Source of the DNA: Cheilinus undulatus
Lineage: Eukaryota > Chordata > Actinopteri > Labriformes > Labridae
DNA: 64,000 nucleotides
Direction of reading: 5' to 3'
Assembly (NCBI RefSeq): GCF_018320785.1
Contig: NC_054886.1
Location: 36,168,520-36,232,519, forward strand
The translations under genes were made by a program, and so were the position numbers. Shown piece after piece: positions 36,701-48,600 of this stretch; within the stretch, counting starts at the first letter, position 1; every line of letters begins with the position of its first letter. The notes below the pieces were generated by a model. The model was not told the origin of the DNA and made no database searches. It saw nothing but the letters and a program-made list of their open reading frames with translations.

Positions 36701-36939
36701 CGGGGGCCGGACAGAAGGCTTTGGGCCACCAGTTGATGATCAGTGCTCTACGGTTTTGAACATTTCTATTTCCTGTTTTCAGGCGCTGGATGCCCGGTCA
36801 GCCTGACGCTTGGACTCACCACGGCCTCGGCCCCGGGGACGAAGACTGCGCCCACCTGCACCACGACGGACGCCTCAACGACCTGCACTGCACCACCAGG
36901 TTGCGCTTCGTCTGCCAGAGACACACCATGAGGACCTAA
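30738..36939 (+). CDS. C-type lectin 2, ASGR/CLEC10A-like type II membrane protein with QPD site
   Basis: Eight coding exons join in phase: 30738-30795, 30874-30981, 32523-32612, 32696-32761, 34719-34811, 34895-35049, 35187-35296 and 36783-36939 (TAA), giving 278 residues. The layout is a cytosolic tail (1-35), membrane segment (about 36-55), neck (about 60-135) and C-type lectin domain from about C145 to C271. The sugar site is preserved: Q233-P234-D235, followed by a glycine-rich loop HHGLGPGDEDCAHL, and L258-N259-D260 where mammalian relatives have WND. QPD with this loop is the signature of galactose/GalNAc binders such as the asialoglycoprotein receptor and CLEC10A, so calcium-dependent galactose binding is the likely role (inference). 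Exon lengths 108, 66, 93 and 110 are identical to lectin gene 1, so the two are tandem duplicates. Introns hold a Tc1 relic, a 23-bp minisatellite and a hAT-like element. Confidence 0.92.
31320..32275 (+). mobile_element. Degenerate Tc1-type transposon in lectin gene 2 intron 2
   Basis: Transposase fragments on the plus strand include RAITHKWRK (near 31430), RSGRPTNMTSREHGRLIQEV (near 31810), KDLQASLAQL, KNTKARLTFD (near 32030) and a GGGSVMV-like piece (near 32200). They follow the order of a Tc1 transposase, with frameshifts and a partial internal duplication: the cctaccaacatgact block occurs at about 31491 and 31831. Between the two copies lie imperfect aaggatggaatgttt repeats (31565-31740). 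It is inactive. Confidence 0.75.
32894..34502 (+). repeat. 23-bp minisatellite in lectin gene 2 intron 4, about 70 copies
   Basis: The unit is built of cccagagaatggaccctga plus taaa or gaga. A 22-base form lacks one c (ataaaccagagaatgg). Units with gagagaccc are confined to this array. Because 23 is not a multiple of 3, a 547-codon open frame arises on the minus strand (34533-32890). It is low-complexity and not a gene. The same unit forms a second array at 40848-42415. Confidence 0.95.
35545..36745. mobile_element. hAT-like non-autonomous element in lectin gene 2 intron 7
   Basis: The left end starts caggggtcatc, and the right end in reverse reads cactgatcatcaactgg, a hAT-style inverted end. 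The flanks acctacag and ctctacgg agree at 5 of 8 bases, a plausible decayed 8-bp target duplication. Next to the ends are agggccagatttattctgg on the left and gggggccggacagaagg on the right. The interior (about 35710-36520) is T-rich imperfect repeats of ccacttttaaccc and ttatttccattcttaacc type. There is no transposase. The right end stops only 37 bases before the acceptor-adjacent start of lectin exon 8. Confidence 0.62.
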
Positions 36940-37009
36940 AGGAGCACACGGCCCTCAGACTCAGCACAGGCTGCTTCGATAAACTACCAACCTCTGCTGT
37001 TCACACTGA

Positions 37010-37015
37010 AATAAA
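37010..37015 (+). promoter_or_regulatory. Polyadenylation signal of lectin gene 2
   Basis: AATAAA lies 71 bases after the stop codon of lectin gene 2, giving a short 3' UTR. It is the first hexamer downstream. Confidence 0.75.
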
Positions 37016-37959
37016 GCTCTGATAATCTGATCTGGATTTAGAATCTCATTCAGACAGTGAGGATCTGCAGAAACCATGAAAACAAACATGAAACATGAGC
37101 AGATTTATTACAATAAAGCACAAATAAAAACATTTCTATCAAAATATACACGGAGAAAAACTCTAAAACACAGCAGAAACCCTCACTGAGGCTGCTGGGA
37201 CATAAATACTGAATATATTTAGGGACGTTTCTGTCCACACAGGATTTAAAACGTAAACATGAAGCTTTTAAAACAGAGAGAACTACGGAGACCAGGAGGG
37301 GACATGAACCTGTTTACTAAATCCTGCATGCTTTAAAACATTAATCCCGTTCATGTCACCCTATGGCCTCCGTAGCAGAAGCAGGAAGTGCAAAAATAAA
37401 ATCCTGACAACATAAACAACTCCTCTAACACCCATTCTGACCTCAGCACCGTTTAACCCTTTTTTTCTGCTCTGGTTTAAATAAAAACTCCAAATCTGGT
37501 TGTTTCCTCTCATCAGGACAATAAAAATGTCACGCTGTCCCATTAAACATAAATCTTTCATTTTTATACACAGAAAGTGTGAAGAATATTATTGTTATAT
37601 TTAAAATGAACAAGCTTTAAGGCACAAAGTGATTAAGTTAAATATGAACTAAAGATCCACCAGTGAACCCTGGTAAAGATTCAAACAGAGGGTTCATCAT
37701 GTAGGGACATTTAAACGTTTAAACACAAAACTCCCATCAGGGTAAAGTGCATTTCCATTCACACGGCCATGTTTAGGCTAGCTCTGCCGTGTCTGGGCCG
37801 TTTCCATGGTGACGGCGTTTCTGTGCCTGAACACCGACTCAGGAGTGAGGGGAAGGGGTCCAGACCAGGAACCAAAACCACGATTATGAAACATTAAATA
37901 AAGCCGAGTAAGCGGTCTGATAACAGGAAGGAGAGCTGGTCCTCCACGAAGACACTAAC
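37016..37959. other. Region between lectin gene 2 and radx; possible radx 3' UTR end
   Basis: No gene is seen. On the minus strand a polyadenylation hexamer (plus-strand tttatt at about 37105-37110) could end a long radx 3' UTR, placing the two transcripts tail to tail with about 90 bases between signals. This is inference. Near 37900, aataaagccgagtaa matches the repeat piece at 14238. Confidence 0.35.
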
Positions 37960-39545
37960 CAGCTAATGTAGCTAAGGCTGAAGCTAACAGAGCTATGTTA
38001 GCTATGATAGCTACAAAGGTAACTTAGCAAAAGCTGAAGCTAAAGAAATAGCATTGGCTTTCATAACAGTTTTAACTACATAGCTAACAGAGATAAGCTT
38101 AAGCTAACAAACCTATGTTAGCTACGTTAGCTATGTTAACTACAAAGGTAACTTAGCAAAGCTGAAGCATTGGCTTTCATAGTAATCTTAACAATGTAGC
38201 TAGTGTGGCTACATTAGCTTTAGCTAAAGCTAACGAAGCTAAGGATAATGCAAACAAAGCTATCTATGCTACATAAGAAACAAAGGTAAGAGCATCAGAG
38301 CTAACGTAACAAACACAAAAGCTAATGAGCCCACATTAGTTACAAGGGCTAAGTAGGTAACACAGCTTCAGAGCAAACAGAGCTAAAGAAGCTATGTTAG
38401 TTTTATTAGCTTCATAAGCTACGAAGATAATGTAGCTAAATAGCCTACTTAGCTTATGCTAATGTAGTTACATTGGCTTATAGAGTAACATTAACGATAA
38501 AAGGAGCATAGCTTCATTAGCTTTAGCCAAGCTTAAGAAGGCAAGGCTACAGCTAACAGAGCTAGCTAAAAGTAGTTATGCAAATGAAGGCTCAATTTAG
38601 CTTTGTTAGCTTGCAAAAGTCAACATAACTTTGTTTTCCTACGTAGAAATTTTGTGTACATAGCTAGTTTAGCTATATTGGCCTCATTAAAGCTAATGTA
38701 GCAAGGGAGAAAGCTAACAAAGCTACATTTGCTACAAAAAATAGGTAGAAACATCACTATGAAGTATGTATACTAAGCTCAAGCTAACAAAGCCACATCA
38801 GTTGGTAGCATAGCTACAGAGCTAATGTAGCCAAAGCTAATGATGCCACCTTAGCTTCATAAGCTACCTAGGTAATGTAGGTATGGACCTTATATAGCTA
38901 AAGCTAATAAAGCTACCTGTCATGGGCAGAAAGCTAACAAAGTTGTTTTAGCTACGTAAGACAGGGAGGTAACATCTCTACGGAGTAAGCATTACTAAGC
39001 AAAAGCTGACAAAGCTACATTAGTTCCATAAGTTACCTTGCTAATGTAGCTACGGAGTTTATGTAGCTTAAGCAACTGAAGCTACCTTGGCTTCATCAGC
39101 TACCTAGGTAATGTAGCTGCAGAGCTAATGTAGCTAAATCTAATGACACTACCTTACATCCGTAAGCTTCCTAGGTAATGTAGCTACAGAGCTTATGTAG
39201 GAAAAGCTAATGAAACTACCTTAGCTCCATGAGCTACCTAGGTAATATAGGTACAGAGCTTATGTAGCTAAAGCTAATAAAGCTACCTTAGCTATGTAAG
39301 TTATCAAAGTAATAGAGGTATGGAGCTAATGAAGCTACCTTAGCTCCATGAGCTACCTAGGTAATATAGGTACAGAGCTTATGTAGCTAAAGCTAATAAA
39401 GCTACCTTAGCTATGTAAGTTATCAAAGTAATAGAGGTATGGAGCTAATGAAGCTACCTTGGGTCTGTAAGCTACCTAGGTAACATAGCTACAAAGCTAG
39501 TATTGCTAAAGCCTTTGAAGCTACATTAGCTACATTTACTTGTGC
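37960..39545. repeat. AGCT-rich degenerate repeat tract
   Basis: About 1.6 kb is dominated by words such as gctaatgtagctaaagctaa, ctaccttagct and ctacctaggtaatgtagct. The self-complementary core AGCT occurs dozens of times. Near its end a unit of about 122 bases, starting around ctccatgagctacctagg, is repeated almost exactly (about 39228 and 39350). There is no coding capacity. Confidence 0.85.
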
Positions 39546-39622
39546 TAATGGGAAATCGATCCCCCTTTCAGTGAATCTCTTCCGTGTAAACGTGGTCTTT
39601 CCCATCATGCATCTGGGCTCCC

Positions 39623-42600
39623 TCAGCCTGTGAGGTGGAAGGCTCGGCTCAGGATCAGTTCAGTTTTAGTACTGCCAAGATGACACGCCTCCAGGACACA
39701 CACCAGCCTCTGATTGGCCAGCTGTCCGGCCATGGCAATGAGGTCAGCTAGGAGAGAAAGACACGATCTTACAGAGCGGCTCTGGTTTCATAACTCTGAC
39801 CAACATGGCGTCCTCTCTCCTCCACCAAGGATCTTTCTGGAATCCCCCCACAGGGGGCCAGGATGGCGGTGAGAGGAGGCCTCTGGTTAGCTCAGTTAGA
39901 CCGGACTGACCTGGTGACGGCGGCGGTGAGTGCGAGGAGAAGGCTCCGTGTGACAGGATGGAGTTCCAGGTGTTGGAGTGACGGTGGAGGGGAGGAGAGA
40001 GAGGGGAGGAGGAGGAGTGAGGGAGGAAGATGGCGTCTACCAGCACGCCGTCAGACAGAGCTGCAGAGAGAGATCTCTGTTTTAACCATAGCCCTTATTG
40101 GGAAGTGGGCGGGGCCAAGGTGCCATTCTGTTCACTCACCTTTCAGTCTCAGAGTGTAGTAATCTCTAACAGCGAGCTCAAACCCCGCTGCAGCTGTCGC
40201 CTCGCCGCCCAGCGCCACCACAGCCGCCTGCTCCTCCTTACGGGCATGGTCAAAACGCATCGGCAGCGTCTCCTCGGAAACCTGTGGGAATGTGGGGAGT
40301 AGGGGGGCGGTGGTGTAGGAGGAGGCGTCCTCATCTTCCTCCTCTTCCTCGCCTTCATCAGCATTCGTGTTCTCCAGGAACTCCATGGAGGCTTCAAACA
40401 GGATCACTGAGCACAGACATGGAGGAACCCACAAACAGAGGTTCATCTCAACGCTTCAACAAACCGAGACACTGGACTAGGATGAACCTGGTTTATCCAT
40501 AATCTCTGCCATAGGCACTACATTACCCACAATTCTAGAGTGTCACACTAAGCTAATGCTTCTCTGAAATAGAAAACTAAATATCAGTCATAAAGGAATG
40601 AAATCTAACGGTTCAACAGTCTTACCCGTCTTATGGTTGGGTTCAGGTTGAAGAGTGACCCACGGATGTCTGAGAGGAGAGGAGGAACAGTTCTATTAAA
40701 GTTTAACAAAAGTTATAAAACAGAACATTTTCAATACTTCCTGTCATCATAACAAACTCACTGTGACAAAAAGAGGTCTAAACTGCTGCTGATCTGAGTG
40801 GCTCCCTGGATGTTTAAAACATAAATATATCCCATTAAAGGGCCCTAAAAAACCCAGACAGTGGACCCTGATAAACCCAGAGAATGGACCCTGATAAACC
40901 AGAGAATGGACCCTGATAAACCCAGAGAACAGACCCTGATAAACCCAGACAGTGGACCCTGATAAACCAGAGAATGGACCCTGATAAACCCAGACAGTGG
41001 ACCCTGATAAACCCAGATAATGGACCCTGATAAACCAGAGAACGGACCCTGATAAACCCAGAGAATGGACCCTGATAAACCCAGACAGTGGACCCTGATA
41101 AACCCAGACAATGGACCCTGAAAACCAGAGAACGGACCCTGATAAACCCAGAGAACGGACCCTGAAAAACCCAGAGAACGGACCCTGATAAACCCAGAGA
41201 ACGGACCCTGATAAACCCAGAGAACGGACCCTGATAAACCCAGACAGTGGACCCTGATAAACCAGAGAACGGACCCTGATAAACCCAGAGAACGGACCCT
41301 GAAAAACCCAGAGAACGGACCCTGATAAACCCAGACAATGGACCCTGATAAACCAGAGAACGGACCCTGATAAACCCAGAGAACGGACCCTGAAAAACCC
41401 AGAGAACGGACCCTGATAAACCCAGAGAACGGACCCTGAAAAACCCAGAGAACGGACCCTGATAAACCCAGAGAACGGACCCTGATAAACCCAGAGAACT
41501 GACCCTGATAAACCCAGAGAACTGACCCTGATAAACCCAGAGAAAGGACCCTGATAAACCCAGAGAACGGACCCTGATAAACCCAGAGAACGGACCCTGA
41601 TAAACCCAGAGAACGGACCCTGATAAACCCAGAGAACGGACCCTGATAAACCCAGAGAATGGACCCTGATAAACCCAGACAGTGGACCCTGATAAACCCA
41701 GACAATGGACCCTGATAAACCAGAGAACGGACCCTGATAAACCCAGAGAACGGACCCTGAAAAACCCAGAGAACGGACCCTGATAAACCCAGAGAACGGA
41801 CCCTGATAAACCCAGAGAACTGACCCTGATAAACCCAGAGAACTGACCCTGATAAACCCAGAGAAAGGACCCTGATAAACCCAGAGAACGGACCCTGATA
41901 AACCCAGAGAACGGACCCTGATAAACCCAGAGAACGGACCCTGATAAACCCAGACAATGGACCCTGATAAACCCAGAGAATGGACCCTGATAAACCCAGA
42001 CAGTGGACCCTGATAAACCCAGACAAAGGACCCTGATAAACCCAGAGAACGGACCCTGAAAAACCAAGAGAACGGACCCTGATAAACCCAGAGAACGGAC
42101 CCTGATAAACCCAGAGAACGGACCCTGATAAACCCAGAGAACGGACCCTGATAAACCCAGAGAACTGACCCTGATAAACCCAGAGAAAGGACCCTGATAA
42201 ACCCAGAGAAAGGACCCTGATAAACCCAGAGAACGGACCCTGATAAACCCAGAGAACGGACCCTGATAAACCCAGAGAACGGACCCTGATAAACCCAGAG
42301 AACGGACCCTGATAAACCCAGAGAACTGACCCTGATAAACCCAGAGAAAGGACCCTGATAAACCCAGAGAACGGACCCTGATAAACCCAGAGAACGGACC
42401 CTGATAAACCCAGAGACGCCATATTTGCAACTTTTTTTTGCTACTTGTAACACTTTTTACTAATTTACGACATTTCAAACCATTTTTAGCCACTTTTTAA
42501 CTGATTTTCACCATCTTGTAACATTTTTTTGGCACTTTTTTCTACGTTTTCTGGACATTTTTGCAACTTTTTGCCAATTTTTTTTGTTCTACCCACTTTT

Positions 42601-45600
42601 GTCCCTCTAAACATTTTCTTCATCACTCTTTAACCCCTTCATGGTTAAGGGGGGGTCTCATGTCATGTGTCTGTGGGCTGCTAGTGGAACTTCCCTCTAG
42701 ATTAATGAAGTTCTGTACAAATGTGCAGTAAATGTAAAGGATAAATCAAACACTGACCTTTTCTTCGGAGTGTCCGTCTGCAGCAGCTGCTTCCTCTTCC
42801 TCCACTTCCTGCTCAAACAAACACCATTACCCAGAGTCCACCTGTCTAATAATAAAACTACGTTTCTATGAGGCTCACCTGGATCGGGCCTCTTGAAGGC
42901 GGGGTGTCAGCGGGGTGACGGATGACGAGGGAGACGTTGGAGAGAAGGAGGAAGAGGAGGAGAGAGGACGTCCGAAGGAGAGAGGAGTGGAGAGGAGAGG
43001 AAGGAGAGGGGAGGAAGAGGAGGAGACGGAGGAGGGGGAGGCAGACGGGTGAGGGGACGGCCTGGAGGGACGCGGGGAGGAGGGGGGGAGAGACGAAGCT
43101 CTGTCGGTCCAGAACAAACAGCGGTCCTCCTGAGAGAGACAAGACCGCGTCAGAGTCAGACCGTAGACCCACGGAGGCGCTGTGGACAAACGACCGGGAC
43201 CTGGACTCACCTCTCCTCTACGGCAGTGGGTAACCATGGCAACAGCTGCCTGGATACAGAAGGTTCGACGCTCCCGGTAACAGAGCCGCTCCACTTCCCT
43301 TTGTAGCTCCGCCCCTCGCAGGAAACCCGGCTCACCTGTGCGTGAAAAACAAACAAGCAGCCTCAGTGTCAGAAAACAGATTCATAAAACCTGAAGCTGA
43401 ACGTGTGAACAGACACAGCGTTACTAAAGATGTTTGTTTATAAAGGTCTGGACCAGACCGCCGGGTCCTGGGCTGGATCAGACTCTTGAAAGCCCCGGAC
43501 TAGCAGCTACACCGCGGTCCAGCAGGAGGCGGTCTACGGGATAAGACTTTAAAAATTAAACTCTCGTCATAATAACAACAGAAAACCTCTGACCTCTTCT
43601 GTGCTTCATGTACGTTTCCAAGGAGACAGGAGGGGGCGGGTACATCAAACATCCTCCAATCAGAGCCCTGTCCAGCACCTGTCCGTCATCCTGGGTCTTC
43701 AGCCACTGGAGGAACTGTCGAACTGGGCGGAGCTTACGGTAAGTCATCTCTGAATGGTGGCCGAGTCCTGTGAGGCGACCAATGAGGAGAGAGATGAGAT
43801 CTGGTTTAAAGCTGTCTAGAGTGTAGCCACCCCTGACCTTTGACCCCTGCTCACACAGATGTAGACACGCCTCACCTGTGCAGTACACCTGTGTGTATGT
43901 GGTGTTGGTCAGGTAGAGGGCGCTCTCTGAGCGGTCTGCAGCTCTGACCACCTTCACTCTGCTACAAACGACCACGGACACTGAGGACAGAACATCCTAG
44001 CTCACTCATCTGGTCTGAAATAAAAACGCCTCAGGCCGAGGTCAGACGCCACGCTGCAACTACGATTAAAGCCTGCCAGGCAGTCTGAGGGTTAAAGGTC
44101 TGCCAGCCCCGGGAATCTATGGTTCTATCCCATTTAGTCACGGGACGCCAAACAACAGGAAGTGGTTTGTTCTGTTGGGTTAGTGATGTTGACCAATGAC
44201 AGCACAGAGCGTTTGGACAGATATAAATCAGCAAATACAGCATGATTAAGTACAGTCTTATCTCTAAGCCCCGCCCACTTTATTCCAACGCTATCATATT
44301 GATCAAAATGATTGGTCAGGTTAGTCACGTCATGAATGTATGGCCCTGTGGTCGTCTCCTCCGACACGTCGACCATCACAACAAACAAAACCATCATGGC
44401 GTCTGACCTCGGCGTCACGCTGAGCTGCCATGTTTTATTTTCATGTCTGAGAGTGCGTTTTTGCATCTCACGTGGATGGAGCTTCCTGTGCGATACCGGT
44501 TGAGACGTTGAAAAAAGTTTCACCATGATTGGCCGATCGCTTGCCCCATCCTCCAATCGTAGCCAGCGATACTCCAGAAGCTCCGCCTGTAAGCCATCTA
44601 CCAATCAAAGAAGAAAAATGACTTCTGTGTTTTTGATTTGAACATTAAAGAAGAACCAGTGATATCCAGAGTGATTCTGGTCACCATGGCAACCCTCACC
44701 CCTGCTTCTGATTCGCTCTGATCGTCCTGAGAATGTCAGCAGGCCGATGACATCACACACATCGCCATGAGGTCGGTCAGCGAGCTCCTGACTGGTAGAG
44801 AGAGGTGGGCGGAGTCAGAATCATAACAAACACAGAGTTTGATTTATAGAGTAACTAAAGCCAGAGTTTGATTTATAGAGTAACTAAAGCCAGAGTTTGA
44901 TTTATAGAGTAACTAAAGCCAGAGTTTGATTTATAGAGTAACTAAAGCCAGAGTTTGATTTATAGAGTAACTAAAGCCAGGGTTTGATTTATAGAGTAAC
45001 TAAAGCCAGAGTTTGATTTATAGAGTAACTAAAGCCAGAGTTTGATTTATAGAGTAACTAAAGCCAGAGTTTGATTTATAGAGTAACTAAAGCCAGAGTT
45101 TGATTTATAGAGTAACTAAAGCCAGAGTTTGATTTATAGAGTAACTAAAGCCAGGGTTTGGTTTATAGAGTAACTAAAGCTAGAGTTTGGTTTATAGAGT
45201 AACTAAAGCCAGAGTTTGATTTATAGAGTAACTAAAGCCAGAGTTTGATTTATAGAGTAACTAAAGCCAGAGTTTGATTTATAGAGTAACTAAAGCCAGA
45301 GTTTGATTTATAGAGTAACTAAAGCCAGAGTTTGATTTATAGAGTAACTAAAGTCAGAGTTTGATTTATAGAGTAACTAAAGCCAGAGTTTGATTTATAG
45401 AGTAACTAAAGCCAGAGTTTGATTTATAGAGTAACTAAAGTCAGAGTTTGATTTATAGAGTAACTAAAGCCAGAGTTTGATTTATAGAGTAACTAAAGCC
45501 AGAGTTTGATTTATAGAGTAACTAAAGCCAGAGTTTGATTTATAGAGTAACTAAAGCTAGAGTTTGATTTATAGAGTAACTAAAGCCAGAGTTTGATTTA

Positions 45601-48600
45601 TAGAGTAACTAAAGCCAGAGTTTGATTTATAGAGTAACTAAAGCCAGAGTTTGATTTATAGAGTAACTAAAGCCAGAGTTTGATTTATAGAGTAACTAAA
45701 GCCAGAGTTTGATTTATAGAGTAACTAAAGCCAGAGTTTGATTTATAGAGTAACTAAAGCCAGAGTTTGATTTATAGAGTAACTAAAGCCAGAGTTTGAT
45801 TTATAGAGTAACTAAAGTCAGAGTTTGATTTATAGAGTAACTAAAGCCAGAGTTTGATTTATAGAGTAACTAAAGCCAGAGTTTGATTTATAGAGTAACT
45901 AAAGTCAGAGTTTGATTTATAGAGTAACTAAAGCCAGAGTTTGATTTATAGAGTAACTAAAACCAGAGTTTGATTTATAGAGTAACTAAAGCCAGAGTTT
46001 GATTTATAGAGTAACTAAAGCCAGAGTTTGATTTATAGAGTAACTAAAGCCAGAGTTTGATTTATAGAGTAACTAAAGCCAGAGTTTGATTTATAGAATA
46101 ACTAAAGCCAGAGTTTGATTTATAGAGTAACTAAAGCCAGAGTTTGATTTATAGAGTAACTAAAGCCAGAGTTTGATTTATAGAGTAACTAAAGCCAGAG
46201 TTTGATTTATAGAGTAACTAAAGCCAGAGTTTGATTTATAGAGTAACTAAAGTCAGAGTTTGATTTATAGAGTAACTAAAGCCAGAGTTTGATTTATAGA
46301 GTAACTAAAGCCAGAGTTTGATTTATAGAGTAACTAAAGCCAGAGTTTGATTTATAGAGTAACTAAAGCCAGAGTTTGATTTCAAGAGTAACTAAAGCCA
46401 GAGTTTGATTTATAGAGTAACTAAAGCCAGAGTTTGATTTATAGAGTAACTAAAGCCAGAGTTTGATTATAGAGTAACTAAAGCCAGAGATTGATTATAG
46501 AGTAACTAAAGCCAGAGATTGATTTCAAGAGTAACTAAAGCCAGAGTTTGATTTATAGAGTAACTAAAGCCAGAGTTTGATTTATAGAGTAACTAAAGTC
46601 AGAGTTTGATTTCTAGAGTAACTAAAGCCAGAGTTTGATTTATAGAGTAACTAAAGCCAGATTTTGATTATAGAGTAACTAAAGCCAGAGTTTGATTTAT
46701 AGAGTAACTAAAGCCAGAGTTTGATTTTCGATTAACTAAAGCCAGAGTTTGATTTATAGAGTAACTAAAGCCAGAGTCTGATTTATAGAGTAACAAAAGC
46801 CAGAGTTTGATTTTTAGAGTAACTAAAGCCAGAGTTTGATTTATAGACTAACTAAAGCCAGAGTTTGATTTCTAGACTAACTAAAGCCAGAGTTTGATTT
46901 ATAGAGTAACTAAAGCCAGAGTTTGATTTATAGAGTAACTAAAGCCAGAGTTTGATTTATAGAGTAACTAAAGCCAGAGTTTGATTTATAGAGTAACTAA
47001 AGCCAGAGTTTGATTTCAGGAGGAACTAAAGTCAGAGTTTGATTTCTAGAATGACTAAAGCCAGAGTTTGATTATAGAGTAACTAAAGCCAGAGATTGAT
47101 TTATAGAGTAACTAAAGTCAGAGTTTGATTTATAGAGTAACTAAAGCCAGAGTTTGATTTATAGAGTAACTAAAGCCAGAGTTTGATTTATAGAGTAACT
47201 AAAGCCAGAGTTTGATTTATAGAGTAACTAAAGCCAGAGTTTGATTTATAGAGTAACTAAAGCCAGAGTTTGATTTATAGAGTAACTAAAGCCAGAGTTT
47301 GATTTATAGAGTAACTAAAGCCAGAGTTTGATTTCTAGAGTAACTAAAGCCAGAGTTTGATTTATAGAGTAACTAAAGCCAGAGTTTGATTTATAGAGTA
47401 AATAAAACCAGAGTTTGATTTATCGAGTAACTAAAGCCAGAGTTTGATTTATCGAGTAACTAAAGCCAGAGTTTTATTTTTCGAGTAACTATAGCCTGAG
47501 TTTGATTTATAGAGTAACTAAAGCCAGGATTTTGGTTTATAGAGTAACTAAAGCCAGGATTTTGGTTTATAGAGTAACTAAAGCCCGAGTTTGGTTTATA
47601 GAGTCACTAAAGCCAGAGTTTGATTTATCGAGTAACTAAAGCCAGAGTTTGGTTTATAGAGTAACTAAAGCCAGAGTTTGGTTTATAGAGTCACTAAAGC
47701 CAGAGTTTGATTTATTGAGTAACTAAAGCCAGGGTTTGATTTATAGAGTAACTAAAGCCAGGGTTTGATTCATAGAGCAACAAAAGCCAGAGTTTGATTT
47801 ATAGAGTAACTAAAGCCAGAGTTTGATTTATAGAGTAACTAAAGCCAGAGTTTGATTTATAGAGTAACTAAAGCCAGAGTTTGATTTATAGAGTAACTAA
47901 AGCCAGAGTTTGATTTATAGAGTAACTAAAGCCAGAGTTTGATTTATAGAGTAACTAAAGCCAGAGTTTGATTTATAGAGTAACTAAAGCCAGAGTTTGA
48001 TTTATAGAGTAACTAAAGCCAGAGTTTGATTTATAGACTAACTAAAGCCAGAGTTTGATTTATAGAGTAACTAAAGCCAGAGTTTGATTTATAGAGTAAC
48101 TAAAGCCAGAGTTTGATTTATAGAGTAACTAAAGCCAGAGTTTGATTTATAGAGTAACTAAAGCCAGAGTTTGATTTATAGAGTAACTAAAGCCAGAGTT
48201 TGATTTATAGAGTAACTAAAGCCAGAGTTTGATTTATAGAGTAACTAAAGCCAGAGTTTGATTTATAGAGTAACTAAAGCCAGAGTTTGATTTATAGAGT
48301 AACTAAAGCCAGAGTTTGATTTATAGACTAACTAAAGCCAGAGTTTGATTTATAGAGTAACTAAAGCCAGAGTTTGATTTATAGAGTAACTAAAGCTAGA
48401 GTTTGATTTATAGAGTAACTAAAGCCAGAGTTTGATTTCTAGAGTAACTAAAGCCAGAGTTTGATTTATAGAGTAACTAAAGCCAGAGTTTGATTTATAG
48501 AGTAACTAAAGCTAGAGTTTGATTTATAGAGTAACTAAAGCCAGAGTTTGATTTATAGAGTAACTAAAGCCAGAGTTTGATTTATAGAGTAACTAAAGTC

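Noticed and set aside
39863-40302. Plus-strand open frames of 90-98 codons
   Set aside because: They are antisense to radx exons 15 and 16, whose minus-strand frame is conserved and in phase.
40747-42493. Three overlapping minus-strand open frames of 525-568 codons ([16 protein letters not shown] repeats)
   Set aside because: A 23-bp repeat without stops is open in all three frames because 23 is not divisible by 3. It has no start context, no domain and no splice logic, and radx exons flank it.
42858-43306. Arg/Glu-rich and Ser-rich alternative frames
   Set aside because: They are shadow frames of radx exons 11 and 12. Only the minus-strand phase that joins the neighbouring exons is kept.
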